Of a stretch of DNA of 64,000 nucleotides, positions 54,425 to 62,565 are shown piece by piece. The position numbers and the translations under genes were made by a program. Under the pieces are notes generated by a model. That model did not search any database and was not told where the DNA came from. It was given only the letters and a program-made list of their open reading frames with translations. This stretch comes from Chitinophagaceae bacterium (lineage in GTDB: Bacteria > Bacteroidota > Bacteroidia > Chitinophagales > Chitinophagaceae): the NCBI GenBank assembly GCA_027489035.1, contig JAIYAN010000001.1:124001-188000 (forward strand), read 5' to 3'. Within the stretch, counting starts at the first letter, position 1. Each line of letters starts with the position of its first letter.

Positions 54425-55132
54425 TTATTTTTTATTTTTTATTTCCTGGTTTTTTATGTTTATTTCTTTGCCTGTAATAAACCCATAAACATCAATAATT
54501 TTTGCCTTCTTATAAGTTATTTTTGTCTTTTTTGATGTGTTAAAATCAGTTGTGAAAGTATTAGATGATAATTTGTCAATTGATTCTTTATTGGCTTCAT
54601 AAAAAATTTTAATCGACTCTAAAGCTTTAATATTAAACGCAGAAAAACCACATTCTTTCTCAAATATTATTTTAAATGAACTTTTAAAGTTCACATCAAA
54701 AGCAGGAACAAAGCCAAACACTCCAAGTAAAATCTTAGTCACTAAAGTTAAATCAGAGTTGTCTTCATAAATTAGTTTAGCTTTAATATCATTATATAAT
54801 TCAATGATTTTTTTTATGTTATCATTGCTATAATTATCAACATCAATATCCCAAATTGATTTATCTAAATCAGATAAATAGATGATGGTATTTTCAAAAT
54901 GTTTACCACTTTTATCTAATAAAAAACTTGAGCCTCGATACATCCCCCAGCTTGCTAAATAAAATCCAAGGACATAGCAGCTTTTCTCCATGTCTTTTGT
55001 TAGATCATTATTTGTTTTAAAGTAATTGTAACAATAGTCATAAGAAGTAAACCGATCTTCCGGATTAGATTTGTAAAGGTAAGTTTTGAAAACACTTTCA
55101 ATATCTGACTTTTTTAAATTATTTATGTTCAT
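54425..55132 (-). CDS. Conserved-looking hypothetical protein in the MoxR operon
   Basis: The ATG at 55130-55132 (MNINNLKKSD) is preferred; a GTG at 55171, inside the end of the preceding gene, would add 13 residues. The protein contains two striking segments, L-G-F-Y-L-A-S-W-G-M-Y-R-G-S-S-F-L-L near residue 50 and L-L-G-V-F-G-F-V-P-A-F-D near residue 135. I have seen these in a widespread uncharacterised family often found next to defence or mobile genes. That association is from memory only. No enzymatic motif is apparent. The gene lies between the STAND gene and the MoxR gene on the same strand, so it is probably part of that system. Confidence 0.6.
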   Translation of the reverse strand: MNINNLKKSDIESVFKTYLYKSNPEDRFTSYDYCYNYFKTNNDLTKDMEKSCYVLGFYLASWGMYRGSSFLLDKSGKHFENTIIYLSDLDKSIWDIDVDNYSNDNIKKIIELYNDIKAKLIYEDNSDLTLVTKILLGVFGFVPAFDVNFKSSFKIIFEKECGFSAFNIKALESIKIFYEANKESIDKLSSNTFTTDFNTSKKTKITYKKAKIIDVYGFITGKEINIKNQEIKNKK

Positions 55133-55158
55133 TTTTCTTATTTTAGGAAAATTGATTA

Positions 55159-58100
55159 TTATTTCATCCACTCAGGCAACTCATCTTCCTTTCCCAATTC
55201 CTTTGCTAATCTTTTTGTGTTTACAATTGATTCAATTGTTGTTTTATCTTCTAAACCACAATCTGGATCTACTTTTCTAATTTCTGCTGATTCAATAAAA
55301 TATTTAAGTGCTTCACTTTTATTTCCCATATTTTCATAACAATGAGCAATATGAAAAGGGAAACCTCCTTTTTTTTGAATCATGAATCCACTATAAAAAG
55401 CTTTGATTGCCGATTGAAGATTTTTTATTTTCATTTGACAACTGCCAATGTTAAAATAAACTTTAGCTAAAGAAGTATGATTACTATCAAGAGATTTCAA
55501 TTTGATTTGAAGGCTATTTTCATAAAACTCTAACGCCTTGAAATAATTACCTTTCATTGCCCAAACGAAACCAATATTATTATAAGTATTTGCTACATCG
55601 GGATGTTTCATGCCAAAGGTTTTTAAACGTATTTCCAAACACTTTTGATAATACTCCAAGGACTTATCGTACTCGCCTTTATGGTCCCAAACAAAACCAA
55701 TATTATGATAAGTAACTGCAACAATAGGATCATCTAATCCAAAAGTTTTCAATCTTATATCCAAACACTTTTGATAATACTCCAAGGATTTGTCATATTT
55801 ACCTTTGCTGGCCAAAACTAAGCCGATATTGTTATAAGAATTAGCAGTATCTGGATGCTTAAAACCAAAAATTTTCAATCTTATATCCAAACTCTTTTGA
55901 TAATATTCCAAGGACTTATCGTATTCTTCTTTTTGAAACAAAATGGAGCCAATATTGTTAAAAGTAGTTGCTACATCTCGATGCTCTACTCCAAAGATTT
56001 CCAATCTTATTTCTAAGGACTTATGATAACACTCCAATGACTTGTCGTATTCACTTTTGCTATCCAAAACTAAGCCGATTTTGTTATAGGAATTAGCAAT
56101 ATCTGGATGCTTAAAACCAAAAATTTTCAATCTTATATCCAAACTCTTTTGATAATATTCCAAAGTCTTATCGTATTCTCCAAATTTATATTTAAAATCA
56201 GCAATAGATGAAATCAAATCAGCATCATTACTTAAAATATTTTCATTAAAGTTTAACTTTGAAAAATAATTATTTGCATTCTCTTTATCAAAAAAATATA
56301 AAGCTTTTAGTCCAAGCCAAATAGATTCTTTTGTTTGAAAAGAATTATAATTAATCAAAACTATTAAGTATTCTTTTCTAACAACATACATTGCTAATTC
56401 ATTAAGCTTTTTATCTAATTCCAACAACACTTTCCAATCATTCTCCGTCGGTTCCTCCAAAACTTTTTCAATCATCGCCTCCACCCCATATGTTTTCAAA
56501 TAAAATAACAAAGCCCTAATACAAAAATCCATTTGTTCAGTTCCGGCATCTATCAACTCTGTCACCAAATCCAAATCCCCTGCTAATGCCTGTTCACACA
56601 AAAATGATTCAATCGCTGATTGTTGTAGCTTGGTTCCTGATGATAATATATTTTGGATATAGCTCAATTCTATTTTAGGTTCTTGCTCTTGTAATTTCAC
56701 CCCCAACAAATACAACAAAGCTCCTTCCACCGTAAAGCCCAAACATCCATTCATTTCTTTTACATATCTACTCACCCAACCCATATTTTTCATACGGGCA
56801 TAAGGAGAATTTACCAAATCGGATGTGAGATAAGGTTTTATATTTTCATTATTCAATAAATCATCCAACAACAATTCATTCTCCCCTTTAATCCAAACTT
56901 GTTTAGCCAATAATTTTAAAAATGTTTGTTCTTCATGGCTAAAAGTGTTGAACCAATCTTTCCAGATATGCAAATGCTTTCCACCTTTCTTGGGTAAATT
57001 TTTTCCGTTGTATATTTCCAGAAACAACCGCAATACCAAAGGGTTGTTGATCTGGTTGTACATGGCCCTGTCGAATGTAGCAATGTCATCAAAAGAAAAC
57101 AATGGCTTGTATCTGCTTTTATCTTTGGCAACATAATTCTCCCATGCACCTTTCATTTCATTCATATCCAAAGGCGTTAGCCAAAATGCATAAGCGCCTA
57201 ATCCTATTTCATGATCTTTGTTTTCGCCGTAAAGAAAATTCAAATCAGTTTCGTCTGTTTTATAACGCTCTAAATCGGCTTTGGTATTGGCACGGCTGGT
57301 TACAACAAATTTGATGCTGCCGGGTTCTATGATTTTACTCCAATCCATTATTTCTTGCCAGATGGCTTCTGCATTATTTGCTTCATTCAATCCGTCTATC
57401 AAAATAAAACTAGGTTCGGCCTGAGTTCCAGCTATGGAAGCATATTTATCAAGTCCTTCATTAGCATAGACATTGAGCAAATAAGCCACCTGTTCTTTTA
57501 ATGTAGTTTTCTCCATTCTTCCGGCGCGTATCAACAAACCGGGATAGCCTCTTTCGGTATATTGTTTTTGTATTTCTGCGAGTAGATTGGTTTTACCGCT
57601 TCCGGCTTCGGCAGCAATGAAAAAGATGTTTGCTCTCGCCCCTATCCATTCGCGCAACTTTATCTCCATGTTTTCGCGATGCTGATAAACCCCGGGGATA
57701 ATTTTCTTTTCGCTGATTAGAGTATCGAGGAGTAATTTATTTTCTTCTTCGATGCGTTTTAGGAAGATTTCTTTGGTGAAAGTTTCAGGCGTAAATGAAA
57801 TTTCTTTTTGTTTGTCTCGCAACAGCAAATTAAGTCGGTCGAGTATTTTACCAGAGGTTTGTTTCTCTATCCCTTCAGGACTAAAAAACTTGATGGTTTT
57901 ACCCGTATAAGATTCGTAGGTAAACAACTTCGCTTTTTCTGATGATTGGATCGCCAACTCTCCGGGAACGATAAAAAAAGGAAGGATAGATAAATAATTG
58001 CCTGCTGCATTTTGGATCCAGATATTATCATCTGTGATACCTTTATTTTCAGTGGCAACAATATCAGATGATTGCAATAACCAAGTTTGCCCTTCTTCTT

Positions 58101-58818
58101 TTTTGAGCATAGGGTAATCCTTTGCGAAACTCATTTGCTCTAATAATGAACGAAATATGGGAAAATACTCTGTCCATAATTGAATAGATTTTTCATCATC
58201 TGGCATTGTTCCATGACCCAAATGTTTGTTTCTAAAGTTTATTAGCATTCCAATTGCTGTAGCTTCTTGCTTTTTAACCTGTATATCTCCATTTGGATCA
58301 ATAAATTCAATTTCCCCTTTGTATTGTGTAACCTTCTTTCCAGATTCTACATGTTCATAATAACTCACTAATTCAGGACAGAAGAACTGATGGTTTTTCT
58401 CTTTCAGAAATTTCAATGTCTCGCGGATATAATGATTCCATTTACCAAAAGCCGTTTCAGTAAGGTTTTGATGAAATAAAGACACCATGCCTCTGTCTTT
58501 GATGTTGCTATTAAAAAATTCAGAAGCCGATAGTAAACCGAGGTATTTCAGATAGTTGAGGAAAGTATCTTTAAATAAATTGATTCTTTTAAATGGATCT
58601 TTTGCTAAAAGCGTTTGCTTCAACGGATACGCAATAACATAAGGCAAAGACGCAATTAACTTTTCATCTTCTTCAGAAAGTAAAGGCACAACTTTCAGTT
58701 CCACAAGTGGTTGCTGGCATCCTGGGCATTTGCCATTTAAAACATCATAAAGTTGTTTTGCAAAATCTTGTTTGGAAATGGCAATGGCGCAAGTGGGGTT
58801 TTGGCAGGTAAAAGACAT
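55159..58818 (-). CDS. Zinc-ribbon / HEPN-like / STAND NTPase / TPR protein
   Basis: The 1219-residue protein starts with a putative zinc ribbon (C5-x4-C10 ... C31-x2-C34). A helical domain with R196-N-K-H-L-G-H202 (HEPN-like) follows. The STAND NTPase has P-loop A-E-A-G-S-G-K-T-N-L near residue 404, Walker B F-I-L-I-D-G-L-N-E-A and sensor V-V-T-S-R-A. A helical middle part leads to a C-terminal array of kinesin-light-chain-type TPRs with 42-residue units (E-Y-D-K-S-L-E-Y-Y-Q-K-[SC]-L-D-I-R-L-K). The N-terminal region shares P-F-K-R-I-N-L-F with P-F-R-K-V-H-R-M-I-D-L-F in the protein at 42249-46862. It is downstream of the AbiE pair and upstream of the MoxR operon, all on the minus strand. 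Confidence 0.85.
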   Translation of the reverse strand: MSFTCQNPTCAIAISKQDFAKQLYDVLNGKCPGCQQPLVELKVVPLLSEEDEKLIASLPYVIAYPLKQTLLAKDPFKRINLFKDTFLNYLKYLGLLSASEFFNSNIKDRGMVSLFHQNLTETAFGKWNHYIRETLKFLKEKNHQFFCPELVSYYEHVESGKKVTQYKGEIEFIDPNGDIQVKKQEATAIGMLINFRNKHLGHGTMPDDEKSIQLWTEYFPIFRSLLEQMSFAKDYPMLKKEEGQTWLLQSSDIVATENKGITDDNIWIQNAAGNYLSILPFFIVPGELAIQSSEKAKLFTYESYTGKTIKFFSPEGIEKQTSGKILDRLNLLLRDKQKEISFTPETFTKEIFLKRIEEENKLLLDTLISEKKIIPGVYQHRENMEIKLREWIGARANIFFIAAEAGSGKTNLLAEIQKQYTERGYPGLLIRAGRMEKTTLKEQVAYLLNVYANEGLDKYASIAGTQAEPSFILIDGLNEANNAEAIWQEIMDWSKIIEPGSIKFVVTSRANTKADLERYKTDETDLNFLYGENKDHEIGLGAYAFWLTPLDMNEMKGAWENYVAKDKSRYKPLFSFDDIATFDRAMYNQINNPLVLRLFLEIYNGKNLPKKGGKHLHIWKDWFNTFSHEEQTFLKLLAKQVWIKGENELLLDDLLNNENIKPYLTSDLVNSPYARMKNMGWVSRYVKEMNGCLGFTVEGALLYLLGVKLQEQEPKIELSYIQNILSSGTKLQQSAIESFLCEQALAGDLDLVTELIDAGTEQMDFCIRALLFYLKTYGVEAMIEKVLEEPTENDWKVLLELDKKLNELAMYVVRKEYLIVLINYNSFQTKESIWLGLKALYFFDKENANNYFSKLNFNENILSNDADLISSIADFKYKFGEYDKTLEYYQKSLDIRLKIFGFKHPDIANSYNKIGLVLDSKSEYDKSLECYHKSLEIRLEIFGVEHRDVATTFNNIGSILFQKEEYDKSLEYYQKSLDIRLKIFGFKHPDTANSYNNIGLVLASKGKYDKSLEYYQKCLDIRLKTFGLDDPIVAVTYHNIGFVWDHKGEYDKSLEYYQKCLEIRLKTFGMKHPDVANTYNNIGFVWAMKGNYFKALEFYENSLQIKLKSLDSNHTSLAKVYFNIGSCQMKIKNLQSAIKAFYSGFMIQKKGGFPFHIAHCYENMGNKSEALKYFIESAEIRKVDPDCGLEDKTTIESIVNTKRLAKELGKEDELPEWMK
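55600..56180 (-). repeat. Tandem 126-bp repeats encoding TPRs, with a 252-bp higher-order unit
   Basis: The repeat encodes the 42-residue TPRs of the STAND gene. A 62-bp block is identical at 55850-55911 and 56102-56163, exactly 252 bp (two units) apart, and the flanking 40 bp differ at only a few positions. The other units are recognisable but more diverged. This indicates recent duplication or gene conversion in the ligand-binding array. Confidence 0.8.
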
Positions 58819-58837
58819 ATTATAGAATCAATTTTAA

Positions 58838-59884
58838 TTATTGGTTATTTTTGGGGAATTTAGGCTCAAATTCCCAATTCAAATGTTGAAGTCTATTTTG
58901 CAAATCGTTTAGATTATTTATTAAATCTTCAAAACTTGGTTTCTGTTCTTCATAGATCATCTCTTCCAACATTTTGACGTAATCTGCTTTCCAAAACTTT
59001 ACTATTTCTACAAATGGAATTGGGTTCAATGTTTTTGGATTGTGTTGATTGTAATCTACTCCAGTGATTCTTGAAAACTTATATCGATGCGCAACAATAG
59101 TTTCATACAATTCCTTATTAGCCATAGCCTTTTCGGCAATGCCTGCTTTTGTTAAATGGTAAACATCATACAAATGGCGACTCAATCTATCAACACGCAT
59201 TTTTTCTTGGGGCCGATGAAATTCTTCATGCAACAAAAATAATTTCTCCAAAAATGTACGTTCAGGATTCACAGATGGCACAGTGAATAATGGTGTAACA
59301 AATTCTCTACCTTCAAAAGTCTCATCAACCAAAGAACCAAAAGTTTGATTTGAAAAAGGTTCGCGAAGCGATCGACAGCCAATTTCAATAAGTAATCTTG
59401 GCTGAATATAATCCGTAGGTTTCGGAATAATATTTTCATAATGCACTTCAATAATTCTTGGATCCTGATCGCTGTCTTCAACTGGTAAAACATTGCATTT
59501 AATTTCAGCAAATCCATTTTTCTGAAAAGCATTTTGTAGCTCATTAAAGAAAACACCTGCGGTGAAAGCGCCTGCTTTTTTTCGCAATGCAGTTCTTTTT
59601 GATTTTGACCATGTCTTCTCGTATTCAAAAAAATAATCCATATCTATTGCCAAATCAATATCTTCAGAAAATCGATGTATTAATTTAAAAGCTTTGCTCA
59701 GAGAAGTACCACCTTTAAACACCAGATGCTTAGCGATATCCATTTGAAAAATAATTTCCAACGTACGGCTTACCCACCAATCTTTTTCTACGGCAAATGG
59801 CTTCATACCCATTTTTGCGGCTACAGCCTCAAAAACAGCAATTTTTTCTTCCTTCTCAATATTATAAAAATCAATTTTTGCCAT
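58838..59884 (-). CDS. Nucleotidyltransferase toxin of the AbiEii/AbiGii family (type IV toxin)
   Basis: The 348-residue protein has the family hallmark: L-V-F-K-G-G-T-S-L-S-K-A followed by R-F-S-E-D-I-D-L-A-I, giving the G-S/T and D-x-D motifs of DNA polymerase beta-like nucleotidyltransferases. Basic and aromatic residues before it (E-K-D-W-W-V-S-R-T-L) fit the AbiEii pattern. A conserved E-K-L-F-L-L-H-E region follows near residue 210. Related toxins (AbiEii, MenT) transfer nucleotides to cellular targets such as tRNA and halt growth. The gene overlaps the AbiEi antitoxin gene by 14 bp, so translation is coupled. ATG at 59882-59884 is the start. Confidence 0.9.
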   Translation of the reverse strand: MAKIDFYNIEKEEKIAVFEAVAAKMGMKPFAVEKDWWVSRTLEIIFQMDIAKHLVFKGGTSLSKAFKLIHRFSEDIDLAIDMDYFFEYEKTWSKSKRTALRKKAGAFTAGVFFNELQNAFQKNGFAEIKCNVLPVEDSDQDPRIIEVHYENIIPKPTDYIQPRLLIEIGCRSLREPFSNQTFGSLVDETFEGREFVTPLFTVPSVNPERTFLEKLFLLHEEFHRPQEKMRVDRLSRHLYDVYHLTKAGIAEKAMANKELYETIVAHRYKFSRITGVDYNQHNPKTLNPIPFVEIVKFWKADYVKMLEEMIYEEQKPSFEDLINNLNDLQNRLQHLNWEFEPKFPKNNQ

Positions 59885-60476
59885 TGTTTAATGCCTTTTT
59901 CATTATCTTTTGAATCCATACCGGAGCTAATGCAATATCATTTTTCAAATCATTTTCATCTTCTTTTTTTAGCAATAAAATGATTTTTTTCTCTTCTTCA
60001 ACACTCAATTTCCCATTACCAATTTCCTTCAATGCTTGAATGACCAAACGGCTGATTTTTCCATTTGCCATTAAGTTTTTTGGCGTCGTTTTCTTAAACT
60101 TTATTTTGCGCTTACCTAGTTTTATTTCACGAGGTGAGCCATCCGTAAGAAACACAATATTCATTGGCACTTGGGTACTTAATCCCAAAGCGTTTAATGC
60201 ATAACTACCTGAAGGCACAGTTCTAATACAATCACGTTTTGCTATTGCTTCTGCAATTTCTTCAGCGGCGGGCATCAGCTTTCCTAATAGATTACTTTCT
60301 TTAGGCCTAACATATATCCCCTGTGCTATCCTGGCAATAATGTCTTCTTTTTCTAACCTAAAAAGTGAAATCCTAACAGCCTCAGATGAGCCCAAATCAC
60401 TAAAATCAGCAGGAAACAACAGCGTTCCTTTAGGAAGACTTTCTATTTGATTTAATATTTTTTTTTCTATACTCAT
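59871..60476 (-). CDS. AbiEi-like antitoxin (DUF6088-type)
   Basis: The 201-residue protein has the N-terminal winged-helix region expected of an AbiEi-family antitoxin, with R-I-S-L-F-R-L-E-K-E-D-I-I-A-R-I-A-Q-G-I-Y near residue 40. Next comes a P-S-G-S-Y-A-L-N-A-L-G-L-S motif near residue 90 and a basic strand pair (R-K-I-K-F-K-K-T). It is a DNA-binding repressor of its own operon and neutralises the downstream toxin without direct binding in the type IV model. A perfect inverted repeat lies 8 bp upstream of its start codon and fits such autoregulation. Confidence 0.85.
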   Translation of the reverse strand: MSIEKKILNQIESLPKGTLLFPADFSDLGSSEAVRISLFRLEKEDIIARIAQGIYVRPKESNLLGKLMPAAEEIAEAIAKRDCIRTVPSGSYALNALGLSTQVPMNIVFLTDGSPREIKLGKRKIKFKKTTPKNLMANGKISRLVIQALKEIGNGKLSVEEEKKIILLLKKEDENDLKNDIALAPVWIQKIMKKALNNGKN

Positions 60477-60483
60477 AATAGCA

Positions 60484-60516
60484 TTTGTAACAAATTTAGC
60501 AATTATTTGTTACAAA
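60484..60516 (-). promoter_or_regulatory. Inverted-repeat operator and candidate -7 box of the AbiE pair
   Basis: TTTGTAACAAAT (60484-60495) and ATTTGTTACAAA (60505-60516) form a perfect 12-bp inverted repeat with a 9-bp spacer. Each arm is itself an 11-bp odd-centred palindrome, so two protein sites lie 21 bp apart, on the same face of the helix. CAAATTTA at 60491-60498 reads TAAATTTG on the minus strand, a -7-type box inside the repeat. Binding here would block transcription of the antitoxin-toxin operon. Confidence 0.7.
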
Positions 60517-60670
60517 AAAAATAACAATGCCCAATAAAATCTTTGATGAAAAAGCAGGTAAAAGATATTAATATTAATTTCTATAAAACTATTAAAAAAA
60601 GACATCATATCGTAACAATCTTATTAATTTCTAAAAACAAAAATCTCCTTTGCCAACGCTTATATCCTCT

Positions 60671-60859
60671 TCACACCTCATCAATTTTATCTGGAGCAAT
60701 ATCCGTTTCATCAGAGTCTCCATAATCATATAACCCTACCAGTATAAAAATCAAATACAATACTGAAAAAACAATTTTATTTTGTGCATAACCAAAGATG
60801 GTTACAAAAAACAAAATGCTTACAATTATGAATAATGCGAGTTTGCTTTTGTTTATCAT
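60671..60859 (-). CDS. Small two-TM membrane protein (62 residues)
   Basis: The product has two TM helices (about residues 7-23 and 28-46) and an acidic tail (DYGDSDETD). There is no homology evidence. The ATG at 60857-60859, a sensible membrane topology and continuity with the same-strand gene 51 bp upstream support it weakly. The 130 bp between it and the AbiE operator contain nothing else that I recognise. Confidence 0.45.
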   Translation of the reverse strand: MINKSKLALFIIVSILFFVTIFGYAQNKIVFSVLYLIFILVGLYDYGDSDETDIAPDKIDEV

Positions 60860-60910
60860 AGTTTAATTTTTAAATGGTTAATGTATATTTTCAATTTTGT
60901 GCTTTTAATT

Positions 60911-61588
60911 TTAAAAGAAAACATCTACATAATCCACCAATCTCCCGCCTTCACAATTTTCCATTTCTTGTAAACGCCAATATTTGCGACCAGGCTTACA
61001 TATAAAAATGTAGGTGCCATTTTTTATACATGGCTCTCCATTATTGTTATACGAAACCTTGGTAACAATTTCACCAATGAATTTCATTTGTCCTTTTGCA
61101 ACAGGAATGAACACACCATCGATATGTACATAATTGCCTTTTTCATCTTTTTGCGAACCTTTAATGCTGTATTTATTGGCATTTATTTTTTTGATGTTAA
61201 CGCTACCAAATTTCTCCCAACTAATCCATTGTAATGAAAAAAAATGCTTGCCAATTCTTGGATGTATAGGGGCATATTGTTTTGGATATTTGTGTTGCTC
61301 ATTATATAATCGATTCATTTCTGCATACCGCTTGTCACGAATTTCAATTTCACGTTCTACACTATCCATTATTGGACGAAATGTTTCTTCCATTTCTATC
61401 TTAAATAAAATAGAATCTTCTTTAGTAGGCAAATGATCATACTTTTTTGTATAACTGTAATAATTTCCATCGGCATCAAAGGTTGGAAAACTCTTTATCA
61501 CAAAACTATCTTTTGCAACATCTAATTCTTGTGCTTTAATAAAAGTTTGACTTAAAATGAGAATTGATAAAAGGAGGATAGATTTCAT
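60911..61588 (-). CDS. Secreted protein of unknown function
   Basis: The ATG at 61586-61588 starts a clear signal peptide (MKSILLLSILILSQTFIKAQ), so the 17 codons upstream are excluded. The mature part of about 205 residues has a charged helical first half and a beta-rich second half with two cysteines (PCIKN and FICKPG). No family is recognised. It is likely periplasmic or surface-exposed. It stands alone between the small membrane protein and 61767-62354. Confidence 0.65.
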   Translation of the reverse strand: MKSILLLSILILSQTFIKAQELDVAKDSFVIKSFPTFDADGNYYSYTKKYDHLPTKEDSILFKIEMEETFRPIMDSVEREIEIRDKRYAEMNRLYNEQHKYPKQYAPIHPRIGKHFFSLQWISWEKFGSVNIKKINANKYSIKGSQKDEKGNYVHIDGVFIPVAKGQMKFIGEIVTKVSYNNNGEPCIKNGTYIFICKPGRKYWRLQEMENCEGGRLVDYVDVFF

Positions 61589-61766
61589 ATTATTTAGTTT
61601 AAGATTAAGATAGAAAGGAGGATTGTAAGGTATGTACAATTAAAAGTTATCTTTTAAAAATTCAAACCTGTTAACATTTAATTCCTATTAAAATTCGAAA
61701 CAAAAGCAGGTGAATTGAGTACTCAATAAATTAAAACCCATTCATTAGAATGTGATTTAAATTTCC

Positions 61767-62354
61767 CTATTGATTAAGTTCATCAAAAATTGATTTCATT
61801 AAATCATAACAACCTTCATCAAAATTTTCATCCCATATTTTTCCAGCTATAATTATATATAATACTTTACAAAAAATTATTTGAAGTTCTTCATCTGGAT
61901 ATTTTTTTCTTCCAATTTGTCTATTATCAAAATCAAGATCTTTAATTAACATAAATGCGTTGGCATAAATATCTGCTACCTCATCAAAACCATAATCAAG
62001 TTCTTCATAATTTGAATAATTCTCCAGGTTTTTTCTTCCTATTTCATTTACTTTTTTTAAACACGCTCTATAATTTTGATTGTAATATTTTGTTGCATCT
62101 CCATCATTTAAATCATCAATCAATAGTATAACAGCAAAATCTCGAAATAGAGATCCTATGGTTCTTTCGCACCAAAAACTATATTTACAAAATTGCTCCA
62201 GTAAAATTGTAATTTTTCTTTCAACATCAAGATCCAATTCCTTATTTATTGAATCAATGTAAATATCAATAATCTCAGATTGATCATTTTCCGCTAAGCA
62301 TTCAAAAATAGTTTTGTGCAATAATCCTTCGCTTAATTGTGCTTTTGTAATCAT
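61767..62354 (-). CDS. Hypothetical helical protein
   Basis: The 195-residue, acidic, all-helical protein has no TM segment or signal peptide and no recognised motif. It contains the stretches CKYSFWCERTIGSLF and YYNQNYRACLKKV. The gene diverges from the NADAR gene, with a 211-bp gap that contains a long-spaced inverted repeat. It may be linked to the NADAR gene functionally, because divergent pairs often share regulation, but nothing proves it. Confidence 0.55.
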   Translation of the reverse strand: MITKAQLSEGLLHKTIFECLAENDQSEIIDIYIDSINKELDLDVERKITILLEQFCKYSFWCERTIGSLFRDFAVILLIDDLNDGDATKYYNQNYRACLKKVNEIGRKNLENYSNYEELDYGFDEVADIYANAFMLIKDLDFDNRQIGRKKYPDEELQIIFCKVLYIIIAGKIWDENFDEGCYDLMKSIFDELNQ

Positions 62355-62429
62355 AATAATTGATTTTTAAGTTTAAAATTGGAAAAAATAAAGAGATAAA
62401 TAGTAGAAGCTTCAAATTAAGAGTCCTGC

Positions 62430-62526
62430 TTGTAATCTATCTACAATCAGAAATTGATTCAGAATTATTTTCTGTAAAAAAGCAATAACACCATAATATT
62501 TATTCTTGAATGTAAATAGATTACAA
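62430..62526. repeat. Long-spaced inverted repeat in a divergent promoter region
   Basis: TTGTAATCTATCTACA (62430-62445) and TGTAAATAGATTACAA (62511-62526) are inverted copies with 15 of 16 positions matching, separated by 65 bp. They lie between two divergent genes, 40 bp before the NADAR start codon. This arrangement suits a regulator that loops DNA. Confidence 0.6.
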
Positions 62527-62565
62527 CCTACAATTGCATATTTGACATTCATCAAAACCTAAAAA

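Noticed and set aside
55600..56180. CRISPR-like array
   Set aside because: The regular 126-bp periodicity is in frame and encodes TPR units; there are no constant short repeats with unique spacers and no cas genes.
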